DNA of 54,828 nucleotides from CAVYHX01 sp963768415. GTDB taxonomy: Bacteria; Pseudomonadota; Gammaproteobacteria; UBA9214. Where the stretch lies: contig CAVYHX010000021.1 of the NCBI GenBank assembly GCA_963768415.1, forward strand, positions 1 through 54,828, given 5' to 3'. The position numbers and the translations under genes are program-made. Below, in pieces: positions 36,278-46,823 of this stretch (its first letter is position 1; every line of letters starts with the position of its first letter). The notes under the pieces are model-generated. The model saw only the letters and a program-made list of their open reading frames with translations, was not told the origin of the DNA and ran no database searches.

Positions 36278-37610
36278 CTAGTTGAGCAGGTTGTTCATCT
36301 GTTCCAGATCAGACTGCTCCAGGATGCCCGCTGCCTGTTTCAGGCGCAGGGTATCCAGTAAGTAATTATAGCGTTCCCGGGCATGGTCGCGCCGCGTGCG
36401 CAGCAGTTCACGCTGGGCGTCCAGCACGTCGACGATGGTGCGGGTGCCGACTTCGAAGCCGGTTTCGGCTGCTTCCAGTGCCTTTTCGTTCGACCGCACT
36501 GCCTGCCGCAGGGCCTCGACCTTGCTGACGCCGGTGATGACACTGCGGTAATTGTTGCGCGCCTCACGCTCCGTAGCACGGCGCTGCTGAACCTGCTGCT
36601 CCTGCGCCTGGGTGAACTCGTGACGTGACTGGCGTGTCTGTGAGGAGACCAGGCCGCCCTGGTAGAGCGGCAGGCTCAGTTCGACACCGATGGCGCTGTC
36701 ATTGCGCTTCAGGTCCTGGATGCCGCCAAAGCGGTTGTCGCGGTAGCTGTAATTCGCTGTCATATCGACACTGGGGTAATGCCCGGAGCGCTGAACCTGG
36801 ATTTCCTGGCGGGCAACCTCGGTGGCTGCCCGGGCGGCCAGCATCAGGGGGTTCTGGTCCAGGGCGGTTGTCACCCAGGCGTCCGGGGACGCCGGTTCCG
36901 GCGTGGCCAGGGGGATCTACGGCTTGCAGGATCTCCGGTGATTCCGGCAGTTGCCCGGTCAGTTCGCGCAGTGCCTCGCGCGTATCATCCAGGAGCCTGC
37001 CGGCCTCGATTTCTTCGCTGATGGCAAGGTCGTAGCGGGCCTGGGCCTCCAGGGTGTCCGTGATGGCCGCCAGTCCCACCTCGAAACGCTGTTGTGCCTG
37101 GTCCAGCGTGCGCGCGATGGCATCCTTGTCCGCCTTGACGAATTCCAGGTTGTCGAGCGCCCCCAGGACCAGGAAATATCGCGTGGCGACCCGGGTAATC
37201 AGGTCCTGTTGTGCAGCCACGAATTCGGCGTCCGCCTGCGCGATCACGCTATCCGCCTGCTGCAGCTGTACAAAGCGTTCGCGCTGGTAGAGTGCCTGAC
37301 GTAATTGCACCGTATAGGTCTTGTTGGTGGCATAGGTCGCGGGGTCATTGGTGCGTGGATCGAAGCGGTCACGCGAGACATTGCCGGTCAGGGCGATGCC
37401 CGGCAGCAGGATGGCCCGGCTTTGCGGCAGGGTTTCCAGGGCCGCAGCATGCGCGGCCGCGGCGGCCTGGTACTGGGGGTCCGCCTCCAGTGCGAGCAGG
37501 TAGACAGACAGCAGATCATCGGCTGCGGCAGGCCGCGGGGCGAAGGTAATCAGGCTGGCGGTCAGCAGGGCGTAAACCGGAATTTTTTGCAGTTGCATCG
37601 TCAATCTCAC
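36278..37610 (-). CDS. tolC: TolC family outer membrane efflux protein (frameshifted)
   Basis: Trimeric outer-membrane channel for type I secretion and drug efflux. The N-terminal part (from 37610) has a signal peptide MRLTMQLQKIPVYALLTASL and the first helical repeat (LLSVYLLALEADPQYQAAAA ... LLPGIALTGNVSRDRFD). At about 36910 the sequence passes to another frame (TTALDQNPLMLAARAATEVA ... VEALRQAVRSNEKALEAAET ... TIVDVLDAQRELLRTRRDHA), ending at 36278. The joined length is about 443 residues, normal for TolC. The symbol is by family; it could be another TolC-like protein since no partner pump is adjacent. The break looks like a one-base indel. Confidence 0.87.
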
Positions 37611-37703
37611 TCTGGCCGATCCTGCAGTTGCGCGTGCTGTGCAGATGGCGGGGCTGTGTATGGGTGCGTGATGTTAACGCATCGGTAAGGAAATACTCCC
37701 GGG

Positions 37704-38373
37704 CTAAAAATCAAAGACCGGTGTTGCCGGCGCATGCAGCAGGGGAGGTATGGAGGTTTCGAACAGGCTCTCCCGGGCCCAGTTGTCCGCTCCGATACGG
37801 GTAATCAGGAGGGCCTCCATGATGGGCGGATTGCCGGAAATAACAAACAGGCGACCGCCGGTATTCAGCTGCTGATAAAATTCCCTGCGCAGCACGGGCA
37901 GCGATCCGGTGACGGCAATCACGTCGTATGATGTGCCGGCCGCCGGGAGTTGCGAGTGCATCGCCCGTTTCCAGGTGCACATTCTGGTAGTCGTGCGCTG
38001 CCAGCTTTGCCGCGGCGGCATGGGTGAATTCGGAAATGATATCGATACTGGTGACCTGGCGTCCCAGACTGGCCAGGCAGGCCGTCAGATAGCCGCTGCC
38101 GGTACCGACTTCGAGGACCGTGTCCCCGGGCTTGATGTCCAGCGCCTGCAACAGGCGGCCTTCCAGCTTCGGATCCATCATGACCTGGCCCTGTCCCAGC
38201 GGTACATGGGTGTCCGCAAAGGCCAGTGCGGCATAACGCTCCGGTACAAACGCTTCGCGCGGAATGGTGCTCATGGTGTCCAGCACGCGCTGGTCGAGCA
38301 CGTCCCAGGTGCGGACCTGCTGCTCGATCATATTGAAGCGGGCCCGGTCAATTGTGGTCTGGTTCATCGTCAT
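37704..38373 (-). CDS. pcm: Protein-L-isoaspartate O-methyltransferase (frameshifted)
   Basis: Repairs isoaspartyl residues with SAM. The N-terminal frame has MIEQQVRTWDVLDQRVLDTM, REAFVPERYAALAFAD, LGQGQVMMDPKLEGRLLQAL and the SAM motif VLEVGTGSGYLTACLA. Near 37950 it shifts to a second frame (SYDVIAVTGSLPVLRREFYQ ... GGRLFVISGNPPIMEALLIT) and ends at 37704. The joined product is about 222 residues, the usual Pcm size. It is adjacent to tolC, a pairing seen in several gammaproteobacteria. A single-base error is the simplest explanation. Confidence 0.88.
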
Positions 38374-38539
38374 GGTTAAGGTGTGGATTTTGCGGCTGGT
38401 GTAGGTTACGGGGTTTGCCCGGCGCTGGCAACAATTTCGCCTGGCTGATTACAGCATTTTATATATAAAACACAGGGTTATTCTGTGCACAAGAGAATCT
38501 CTTCTTGCAATGCACGATTTCATTGGCTACCTTGTTGGG

Positions 38540-38618
38540 CACTAGCTGGGGGTGCCCGGTACGGGCTGAGAGAGACCCTTGGAACCTGATCCGGCTGATA
38601 CCGGCGTAGGGAAGCTTG
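38540..38618 (+). ncRNA. TPP riboswitch (thi-box)
   Basis: The conserved thi-box core is present: GGGGTGCCCGGTACGGGCTG, GAGAGAGACCC, then CCTTGGAACCTGATCCGG and CTGATACCGGCGTAGGGAAGC. It lies about 47 bases before the thiC start, the usual place for thiamine-pyrophosphate control of ThiC expression, here probably by hiding the ribosome binding site. Confidence 0.96.
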
Positions 38619-38664
38619 CGCACTCGGCGGCCAGTCCCTACGACATATATATGAGGATGGTCAC

Positions 38665-40545
<1,881 letters not shown>

Positions 40546-40623
40546 CGACGCAGGCATTACCGGCACTGCAGGCCTGGTGGTTTGCCGCAGGAATAAATTG
40601 AACCAATGAAGGATTGTTCTACC

Positions 40624-41550
40624 ATGACCGAGACCAGGAGTAATTTCGCCCGGCGCACGCTGTTGCGGCTGTTAATCCTCGGGATGATCGCGGTGATCAT
40701 CCTGCTGGGTAACTATGGTTTCATCAACGAACTGTATTTGAAGCATCAGCAGACACCGGTAGGCCTGATCATCAACGGCGGTATCCTGGCGGTGTTTCTG
40801 CTCGGGCTGGTGAAGCTTGTTCTGGCCCTGCTCTATTACATGAACGAGGAGGCCGCCCTGGCCCGCTTCGAGCGCCAGCTGGAGGGTGATCCCGAAAAGG
40901 TGCTCAAGCGCATTAATCCGAAATCAGTGATTGCCCGGCGCTACACGACGCTCCAGATGCTGGGCAAGAAATACTCCAAAATCAATCACAGCGCACTGGC
41001 TTCGACGCTGGTGGCGAACGAAAGCACGCGCATCAGTTTCGCCCGCTACGTCAGTAACATTCTGATTCTGACCGGTGTCTTCGGCACCATCGTCTCGCTG
41101 TCGGTGGCACTCGTCGGCGCATCCAATCTGCTCGATTCGGCGCAGGGTACCGGTGACATGGGGCTGGTTATCCACGGCATGTCCACGGCGCTGTCGACCA
41201 CGATCACCGCCATCCTGTGTTATCTCTTCTATGGCTACTTCTACCTCAAGCTGACGGATGTGCAAACGCACTTTCTCAGTGGTGTTGAGGAGTTGACCTC
41301 GGTGCGTTTGTTGCCCATGTATTCCAGGGACAGCGAGAGCATGCTGCACGAGGTGGCCGGCCTCATCCACGGCTTGCGCGAGGCCACGGCAGGCATGCAG
41401 AACATCCAGCAGGAGTATGCCGCGGCCGGAACCCGGCTGCAGGGGGTTGCCATGGAGCTTGGTCAGCGGATCGATAATTCCTCGGCTGAAATCAAGGGTA
41501 TCGAGAAGATCCTGCGTGACGGTTTCCGCCTGCCAGCAGCGGGTGACTGA
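40624..41550 (+). CDS. MotA/TolQ/ExbB-like membrane protein (motor subunit A)
   Basis: A protein of about 308 residues; ATG 40624 (MTETRSNFARRTLLRLLILG) is preferred over 40606 because AAGGA lies ten bases before it. Predicted helices: about 14-34, 48-72 with a cytoplasmic loop (EEAALARFERQLEGDPEKVL), then two longer ones near 143-166 (RYVSNILILTGVFGTIVSLSV) and 178-206 (GLVIHGMSTALSTTITAILC). The last two match the ExbB/TolQ/MotA proton-channel core, including the small-residue ALSTTITA stretch. The C-terminal ~90 residues are helical (LHEVAGLIHGLREATAGMQN). It is followed after two bases by a single-span coiled-coil partner. Function unknown. Confidence 0.78.
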   Translation: MTETRSNFARRTLLRLLILGMIAVIILLGNYGFINELYLKHQQTPVGLIINGGILAVFLLGLVKLVLALLYYMNEEAALARFERQLEGDPEKVLKRINPKSVIARRYTTLQMLGKKYSKINHSALASTLVANESTRISFARYVSNILILTGVFGTIVSLSVALVGASNLLDSAQGTGDMGLVIHGMSTALSTTITAILCYLFYGYFYLKLTDVQTHFLSGVEELTSVRLLPMYSRDSESMLHEVAGLIHGLREATAGMQNIQQEYAAAGTRLQGVAMELGQRIDNSSAEIKGIEKILRDGFRLPAAGD

Positions 41551-41552
41551 GG

Positions 41553-42488
41553 GTGGACGAAGGCTTCATTGATCTGCGCCAGGGCTCCGCTGCCGGCGCG
41601 GGCACGGACACTTTCTGGCCATCCTTTACCGATATCATGATGGTCATCGTCATGATCTTCATGATCGCAAGCACGGTATTGATGCTGCGCAACTGGGACC
41701 TGGTGCAGGAGCTGCGCACGACGATCCAGGCCGAGCGTCAGGCAGAGGCGCTGGCGCGCTCCATGACCGAAACCAGCGCCACCCTGGAGGAGCAGCTGGC
41801 GCAGGTGCAGCATGAAAAGTCCGAGTTGCGCATGAAACTCATGCGCCAGACAGAAATCAATCGTTCTACCTCCGAACATTTATCAAAACAGGCGCAGCAG
41901 ATACTGGCACTGCAGACCGAGAAACAGCAACTGACCGCCAGTTTGCAGCAGTCCGCACGCGCGGCGCAGCTGCAGGTTGACCAGCTCGAGCAACTCCGCG
42001 CGGAAAAAAACCAGCTTGCGGGTGCGCATGCCACGCTGCAGGAACGGGTACAGCAGGTACTCGCCGAGCTGGCGCAATCTGAAGCCAGTAGCCGGGAGCA
42101 GGCCGCAGAACTGGCCGAGCTGCAGCAGTATCGCTCGACAACCGAGCAGGAACTGGTCTCATTGCAAGGCACTTATGACGAGCTGCAGGTCAAATACGAC
42201 AAGCTCGTACGGCCGGCGCGGTCTGCGGCAGGCAAACACGTGGTCTCGGTGCGTTACTGGAAGGATGGTGCTGACTACTACATCATGGTCAAGGACATGG
42301 GGGAAGAGGAATATCGATCCGTTACCCGGGAAGAACTGGAGCGGCAGTTAGCGAAACTCAAGGAGAAGTACCCCGGCAGTCTCTATGTAAAGCTCATCAT
42401 CCCGGATGACAGCGGTCTTTCCTACAGCGAGGCCTGGGGTTTTACCTTCAGTATTCTCGAGAAATATGACTACTATCATCAGAAGTAG
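41553..42488 (+). CDS. MotB/ExbD-like single-span coiled-coil protein (motor subunit B)
   Basis: A 311-residue protein from GTG 41553. One helix near the N-terminus, FWPSFTDIMMVIVMIFMIAS (residues about 22-41), has an aspartate in the position of the ion-carrying Asp of MotB/ExbD/TolR. A long coiled coil follows (about 55-225, rich in Q/E/L heptads). The C-terminal ~80 residues (VSVRYWKDGADYYIMVKDMG ... TREELERQLAKLKEKYPGSL) resemble the small periplasmic domain of ExbD rather than an OmpA-type peptidoglycan domain. With the preceding gene it forms a probable ion-driven two-gene complex whose stator stalk is extended. No named family was recognised. Confidence 0.75.
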   Translation: MDEGFIDLRQGSAAGAGTDTFWPSFTDIMMVIVMIFMIASTVLMLRNWDLVQELRTTIQAERQAEALARSMTETSATLEEQLAQVQHEKSELRMKLMRQTEINRSTSEHLSKQAQQILALQTEKQQLTASLQQSARAAQLQVDQLEQLRAEKNQLAGAHATLQERVQQVLAELAQSEASSREQAAELAELQQYRSTTEQELVSLQGTYDELQVKYDKLVRPARSAAGKHVVSVRYWKDGADYYIMVKDMGEEEYRSVTREELERQLAKLKEKYPGSLYVKLIIPDDSGLSYSEAWGFTFSILEKYDYYHQK

Positions 42489-42575
42489 GGATGGGAGGGG
42501 GTATTTTTTCCGGGACATGACTGATCGTGGCATTGCCCTGCGCTGAAAAACCCTGTTTAATAACAAAGATAATAA

Positions 42576-42853
42576 GCCTCTTCCCCATATCGAGTGGGTA
42601 GATTACCGTTGTAGGGCCGAATTCATTCGGCCAAGAGCTGCATATGGATGACAGATTACGATGAAACACCGCTGGTCGAATGAATTCGACCCTACAGGTT
42701 TGATGCAATGACTGAAACACCGCTGGTCGAATGAATTCGACCCTACAGGTTTGATTGAGTAGGGCCGAATTCATTCGGCCAACAACCTTGCCAGCAGAAG
42801 GCATGCGGCGCGTCTGAATTGATTACGTTGCCCACTCAATCAGGGGAAGATCC
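42576..42853 (+). mobile_element. MITE copy 3, internally expanded (278 bp)
   Basis: Same terminal repeats as the other copies (GCCTCTTCCCCATATCGAGT left; right end complementary to GGATCTTCCCCTGATTGAGT) and an 8-bp target duplication GATAATAA at 42568-42575 and 42854-42861. Internally it is 148 bases longer than the 130-bp form, because of two tandem copies of GCTGGTCGAATGAATTCGAC plus spacer and a second core palindrome. It lies between the motor pair and the carbamoyltransferase. The rest of the 42489-42925 gap holds nothing recognised. Confidence 0.85.
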
Positions 42854-42925
42854 GATAATAATTGAACGTGCTGTAAAGCTTATCAATCATCGCAGCGACA
42901 GCTGTATTTACCGATCATTGGCATT

Positions 42926-44765
42926 ATGAATATTCTGGGTATATCCGCCTATTACCACGACAGTGCCGCGGCCCTGGTACGTGACGGGGTTCCTGTCGCC
43001 GCTGCCCAGGAGGAGCGCTTCTCGCGCAAGAAACATGATGCACGGTTTCCGGGCCTGGCGATCGAGAGCTGCCTGGCAGAGGGCGGGATCACACTGCGCG
43101 AGGTGGATAACGTCGTATTCTATGACAAGCCCCTGATTAAGTTCGAACGCCTGCTGGAAACCTATCTGTCCTATGCGCCGCGGGGTTTCCGCTCCTTTGT
43201 GGCCGCGATGCCGGTGTGGCTGAAGGAAAAGCTCTACCTGAAATCCACCCTGAAGAAGGAGCTGGCCGCCCTGGGTGGCATAAAGGTCGCGCAATTACCG
43301 TCCCTGTTGTTTGCCGAGCATCATCAATCGCATGCTGCTTCTGCCTTCTTTCCGAGCCCCTATGAGGAGGCGGCGGTACTGTGCCTGGACGGCGTCGGCG
43401 AGTGGGCGACGACCTCCGCCTGGCTGGGCAAGGGGCATGAACTCATACCCCAGTGGGAAATCGACTTTCCGCATTCGCTCGGAATGCTGTATTCGGCCTT
43501 TACCTACTACACCGGATTCAGGGTCAACTCGGGGGAGTACAAACTGATGGGGCTGGCGCCGTACGGCGAGCCGAAATACGTCGACCTGATCCTGGACAAT
43601 CTGCTGGACCTCAAGGAGGACGGAACCTTCCGTCTGAACATGGATTATTTCAACTATGCCACCGGACTGACGATGACCAACCGGCGCTTCGCCGACCTGT
43701 TCGGCGATCCGCCGCGGAAACCAGAGACGCAGCTTACGCAGAAACATATGGATATCGCGCGTTCGATTCAGGAAATCACCGAGGAGGTGGTGCTGCAGGC
43801 TGGCCCGTACGGTGCACAAGGAGCTGCAACAGGATTATCTGTGTCTGGCGGGCGGCGTCGCGCTGAATTGCGTGGCCAACGGGCGGATACTGCGCGAAGG
43901 CCCGTTCAAGGACATCTGGATCCAGCCCGCGGCGGGTGACGCCGGCGGCGCGCTGGGCGCCGCCCTGGTGGCCTGGCATGACTATCACGGCAAACCGCGC
44001 CGGGTAAACGGACAGGATGCCATGGCAGGCTCCTACCTGGGGCCGCGCTTTGCTGATGCTGAAATCAAGACGCAACTCGACAACCAGGGTGCCGTGTACG
44101 AGCGCCTCGAGCAGGCGGAACTGCTGGATAAAGTGGCGGGTCTGCTGGCAAGCGAAAATGTGGTGGGCTGGTTCCAGGGGCGCATGGAGTTCGGGCCGCG
44201 GGCGCTGGGCGGCCGCTCGATCATCGGTGACCCGCGCAGTGCAAAGATGCAGTCGGTCATGAACCTGAAGATCAAGTACCGGGAGTCCTTCCGGCCGTTT
44301 GCCCCGGCGGTACTGGGCGAAGACGTTGCCGACTATTTCGAGCTGGACCGGCCCAGTCCCTACATGCTGATTGTCGCCCCCGTCAGGGAGTCACTGCGCA
44401 TCCCCATGAGCGCGGAACAGCAGCAACTGTTCGGTATCGAAAAACTGAACACCAAACGCTCGGAGCTGCCGGCCATCACACATGTCGACTACTCGGCCAG
44501 GGTCCAGACCGTGCATGCGGAGACCAACCCGCAGTTCCATGGTTTACTGTCCCGGTTCAAGGAGCTCACGGGCTGCGCCGTGCTGGTGAATACCTCGTTC
44601 AATGTGCGCGGCGAACCGATCGTTGGTACGCCCGAGGATGCCTACCGGTGCTTCATGCGTACCGAGATGGATTACCTGGTGATCGAGAATTACCTGTTGA
44701 CCAAGGGCGCGCAGCCGGTCCGGGAGAAAGACGAATCCTGGATGCAAGAGTTTGATCTGGACTAG
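42926..44765 (+). CDS. Carbamoyltransferase (NodU/TobZ family, frameshifted)
   Basis: Transfers a carbamoyl group from carbamoyl phosphate to a sugar or other hydroxyl through a carbamoyl-adenylate. The N-terminal Kae1-like domain has MNILGISAYYHDSAAALVRD, AAQEERFSRKKHDARFP, the metal histidines in FAEHHQSHAASAFFPSP and LDGVGEWATTSAW. Near 43800 the frame changes and the C-terminal YrdC-like part follows: DYLCLAGGVALNCVANGRIL, GRMEFGPRALGGRSIIGDPR and VNTSFNVRGEPIV. Joined length is about 613 residues, normal for the family. In this gene order (followed by SxtJ and DUF5989) it is common beside exopolysaccharide and exosortase genes, so a polysaccharide acceptor is likely. Confidence 0.88.
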
Positions 44766-44768
44766 ATT

Positions 44769-45181
44769 ATGTCAGCCGTGACAAAACCCGGAAATCCGGA
44801 CCGAAGGAGCTGCGTAACTTCGGCTTTATCTTCGGGGCAGGATTGATACTGATCTTCGGCCTGTTTATTCCCTGGCTCGCGGAGCGCTCCTGGCCGTTGT
44901 GGCCCTGGATCGCGGCAGCTGTGTTCGCGCTGTTTGCACTGGTGTATCCACCGGCGCTGCGGCCGCTGAACTCGCTCTGGCTCAAGATCGGCCACGTGCT
45001 TGGCTGGGTCAATACGCGCATTATCCTTGGACTGGTTTTTTTTGTAATATTTGTTCCGGTCAGCCTGCTGATGAAGTTACTGCGCAAGGATCCCATGGCA
45101 CGGAAACATGACGCGGCAATCCCCAGCTATCGTGTCCAGAGCAGGCAACCACCCCGGGAACAACTAGAGAGGCCATTCTGA
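44769..45181 (+). CDS. SxtJ-like small membrane protein (frameshifted start)
   Basis: Small integral membrane protein of the SxtJ family found beside carbamoyltransferases. The main frame reads KELRNFGFIFGAGLILIFGL, then two or three more hydrophobic segments (WIAAAVFALFALVYPPALRP, IILGLVFFVIFVPVSLLMKL) and a basic C-terminus. No initiator exists in that frame far enough upstream; ATG 44769 (MSAVTKPGNPD) lies three bases after the carbamoyltransferase stop in another frame. One missing base near 44802 would join them into about 137 residues. Its stop overlaps the next start as TGATG. Confidence 0.78.
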
Positions 45182-45333
45182 TGCTGGATTTATTATATGA
45201 TCTTTGGGGTTTCATGAAAGTGCGCAAAAAATTCTGGCTTGCGCCAATCATCATTGTACTGGTGCTGCTCGGCGCGCTGATCGTGTTATCCGAAGGTTCG
45301 GCGGTTGCACCGTTTATCTATACGCTGTTCTAG
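45181..45333 (+). CDS. DUF5989 family small protein
   Basis: A 50-residue protein: MLDLLYDLWGFMKVRKKFWL, then a single hydrophobic span APIIIVLVLLGALIVLSEGS and a short tail ending FIYTLF. This size and the WxFMKxRKKFWL opening fit DUF5989, which almost always follows SxtJ and a carbamoyltransferase. Translation is coupled to sxtJ through TGATG. Its role is not known; a membrane anchor or helper for the carbamoyltransferase is plausible. Confidence 0.85.
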   Translation: MLDLLYDLWGFMKVRKKFWLAPIIIVLVLLGALIVLSEGSAVAPFIYTLF

Positions 45334-45417
45334 CCTGTCGGCCGCGCCCGGAGCGGTGTACCTGCGAGGTGCAATTTGCAGCCTGTCAGAGAGCACCCGT
45401 TACGCTCCCGGTGCAAA

Positions 45418-45473
45418 CGCCGCCCACGGCGCGATTGGCTCCAGCCAATCGCGCCGAAGGCCGGCTCCTACAG
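45418..45473. repeat. REP-like palindrome, CTGTAGGAGC family
   Basis: CGGCGCGATTGGCT-CC-AGCCAATCGCGCCG forms a near-perfect hairpin followed by AAGGCCGGCTCCTACAG, which is the complement of the CTGTAGGAGC end. It lies between the convergent DUF5989 and 45521 genes. The rest of 45334-45520 holds no gene. Confidence 0.7.
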
Positions 45474-45520
45474 CGGATCTCATAACCGCAGTAGCGGCCT
45501 GCCGGCGCAGGTGAGCTAGT

Positions 45521-46224
45521 TCACCGGCAGCTGGCGCGCAGGGCATCACGGTCAACCCACCAGTCATCCCCGGTAATGGCATCCAGATCACGGCCGAGCC
45601 GGGAGAGCAGTTCTGGCACGTCATTCAGCCCGAGGATCTCGATCCACGTCTTTATCATCTCGGGGTCGCCTTCGATGCCGCGGTGACGTTTGGCGACGCC
45701 GGCAATGATCTGCTTGGTGAAAAAGGTCAGGTTTTCATGGTCATCGCCCGTGGTGCGCAGGTCGGCAATATAATGCGCAGCCACAGCGGCAACCGCTGCG
45801 CCATCGGAATCTTCCGGGGTTTCGTCCACGATGTGTTGCAGCATGGCCACCGTCAGTTGCGCGGGCACCGGGTAGGTGATGGCGAGCCAGACACCGTTAC
45901 CGAGGGCGGCGAGTGAGCCGGGTTGCTCGCACTGGAACAGGACATCGCAGGCCTCGATCGCATCCTGCCATGCCTCTGCCGCGACGAAGACATCGAAGAT
46001 CTCGCGGGCCAGTTCCCAGCTCTTCCTTGCCGTTTCAGGCCCAGCAGGGTCTCCGCGATATCAAGCTGGACACGGGCGCGGTCGACCGGCGGGCAATCTG
46101 CGGGCAGGGCCTGCAGATGCTGTTCATGTTCCTTGAGTACGGCCTGGAGCGAGGGTCTGGATTCGGACAGATCGATACCGCTCTTGTCGCCGATGACCAT
46201 GTTTTCGGGATTCTGGTCTTTCAT
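45521..46224 (-). CDS. Conserved protein of unknown function (frameshifted)
   Basis: The N-terminal piece from 46224 (MKDQNPENMVIGDKSGIDLS, LDIAETLLGLKR) joins, after a frame change near 46030, to SWELAREIFDVFVAAEAWQD, CDVLFQCEQPGSLAALGNGV, LTVAMLQHIVDETPEDSDGA and the end DDWWVDRDALRASC. The joined product is about 234 residues, soluble, acidic and helical, with a tetratricopeptide-like feel in the centre. I do not recognise a functional family. It is six bases from the phosphodiesterase gene and probably forms an operon with it. Confidence 0.65.
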
Positions 46225-46230
46225 ATCAGT

Positions 46231-46794
46231 TCAGATAACGGGTGTTCTCATGAGGCGCCGCGACACTGGCGCGCCGCAACACCAGTCGGACACCGCTTCG
46301 ATAGTGAATTCCATGGTCTCCAGGTCGCCCAGTATCCAGGTGGCCGGGGCCTGGATACCGCCGACAGTGCCCGGGTTCACCAGCAGGGTCTGCGTGCCGG
46401 CAATGTTATCGATGCTGCGGATCGCCGCCTTGTGATCGTGTCCACAACAGACCAGGTCCCAGTCACCGGTCGTTGCCATGGCCTCTGCATAGTGCGGGTA
46501 ATGCACTATGAAGATGCGCCGCTCGCCCAGCTCGATACCGGCGTCCTGGCCGTAGTAGTTGAGCTGGCGCGACGGTTTGGACGCGACCAGCTGCATCGTG
46601 TACAGGTCGCCGGTGTTGTTGCCATGGATGACATGCAGGGGCAAACCCAGGGGCTGGAGCACATTCAGGGTACTGGGTGCGACGATATCGCCGCAGTGCA
46701 GAATTGCTTCCGCACCGGCAGCACGCGCCTGCCGCCCGGCCGTTTCCAGGTAGTCACGATTGTCGTGACTGTCCGAAAGGATGCAGATCTTCAT
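46231..46794 (-). CDS. YfcE/MJ0936-type metallophosphoesterase
   Basis: Calcineurin-like phosphodiesterase of 187 residues. The metal-ligand motifs are all present: MKICILSDSHDN (DxH), AILHCGDIV (GD), HVIHGNNTGD (GN-like), IVHYPHYAE and CCGHDHKAAI (GHxH), then LLVNPGTVGG. The family acts on phosphodiesters in vitro with metal ions; the physiological substrate is unknown. It lies 29 bases from the hppA stop on the same strand. Confidence 0.87.
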   Translation of the reverse strand: MKICILSDSHDNRDYLETAGRQARAAGAEAILHCGDIVAPSTLNVLQPLGLPLHVIHGNNTGDLYTMQLVASKPSRQLNYYGQDAGIELGERRIFIVHYPHYAEAMATTGDWDLVCCGHDHKAAIRSIDNIAGTQTLLVNPGTVGGIQAPATWILGDLETMEFTIEAVSDWCCGAPVSRRLMRTPVI

Positions 46795-46823
46795 CTCGAC
46801 TCAACCCCGCCCGGTGACATCGG

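Noticed and set aside
40624..42488. Zorya-type (ZorAB) anti-phage motor
   Set aside because: The second protein lacks the OmpA-like peptidoglycan domain, the first lacks the long ZorA tail, and no zorC/zorD/zorE genes are adjacent.
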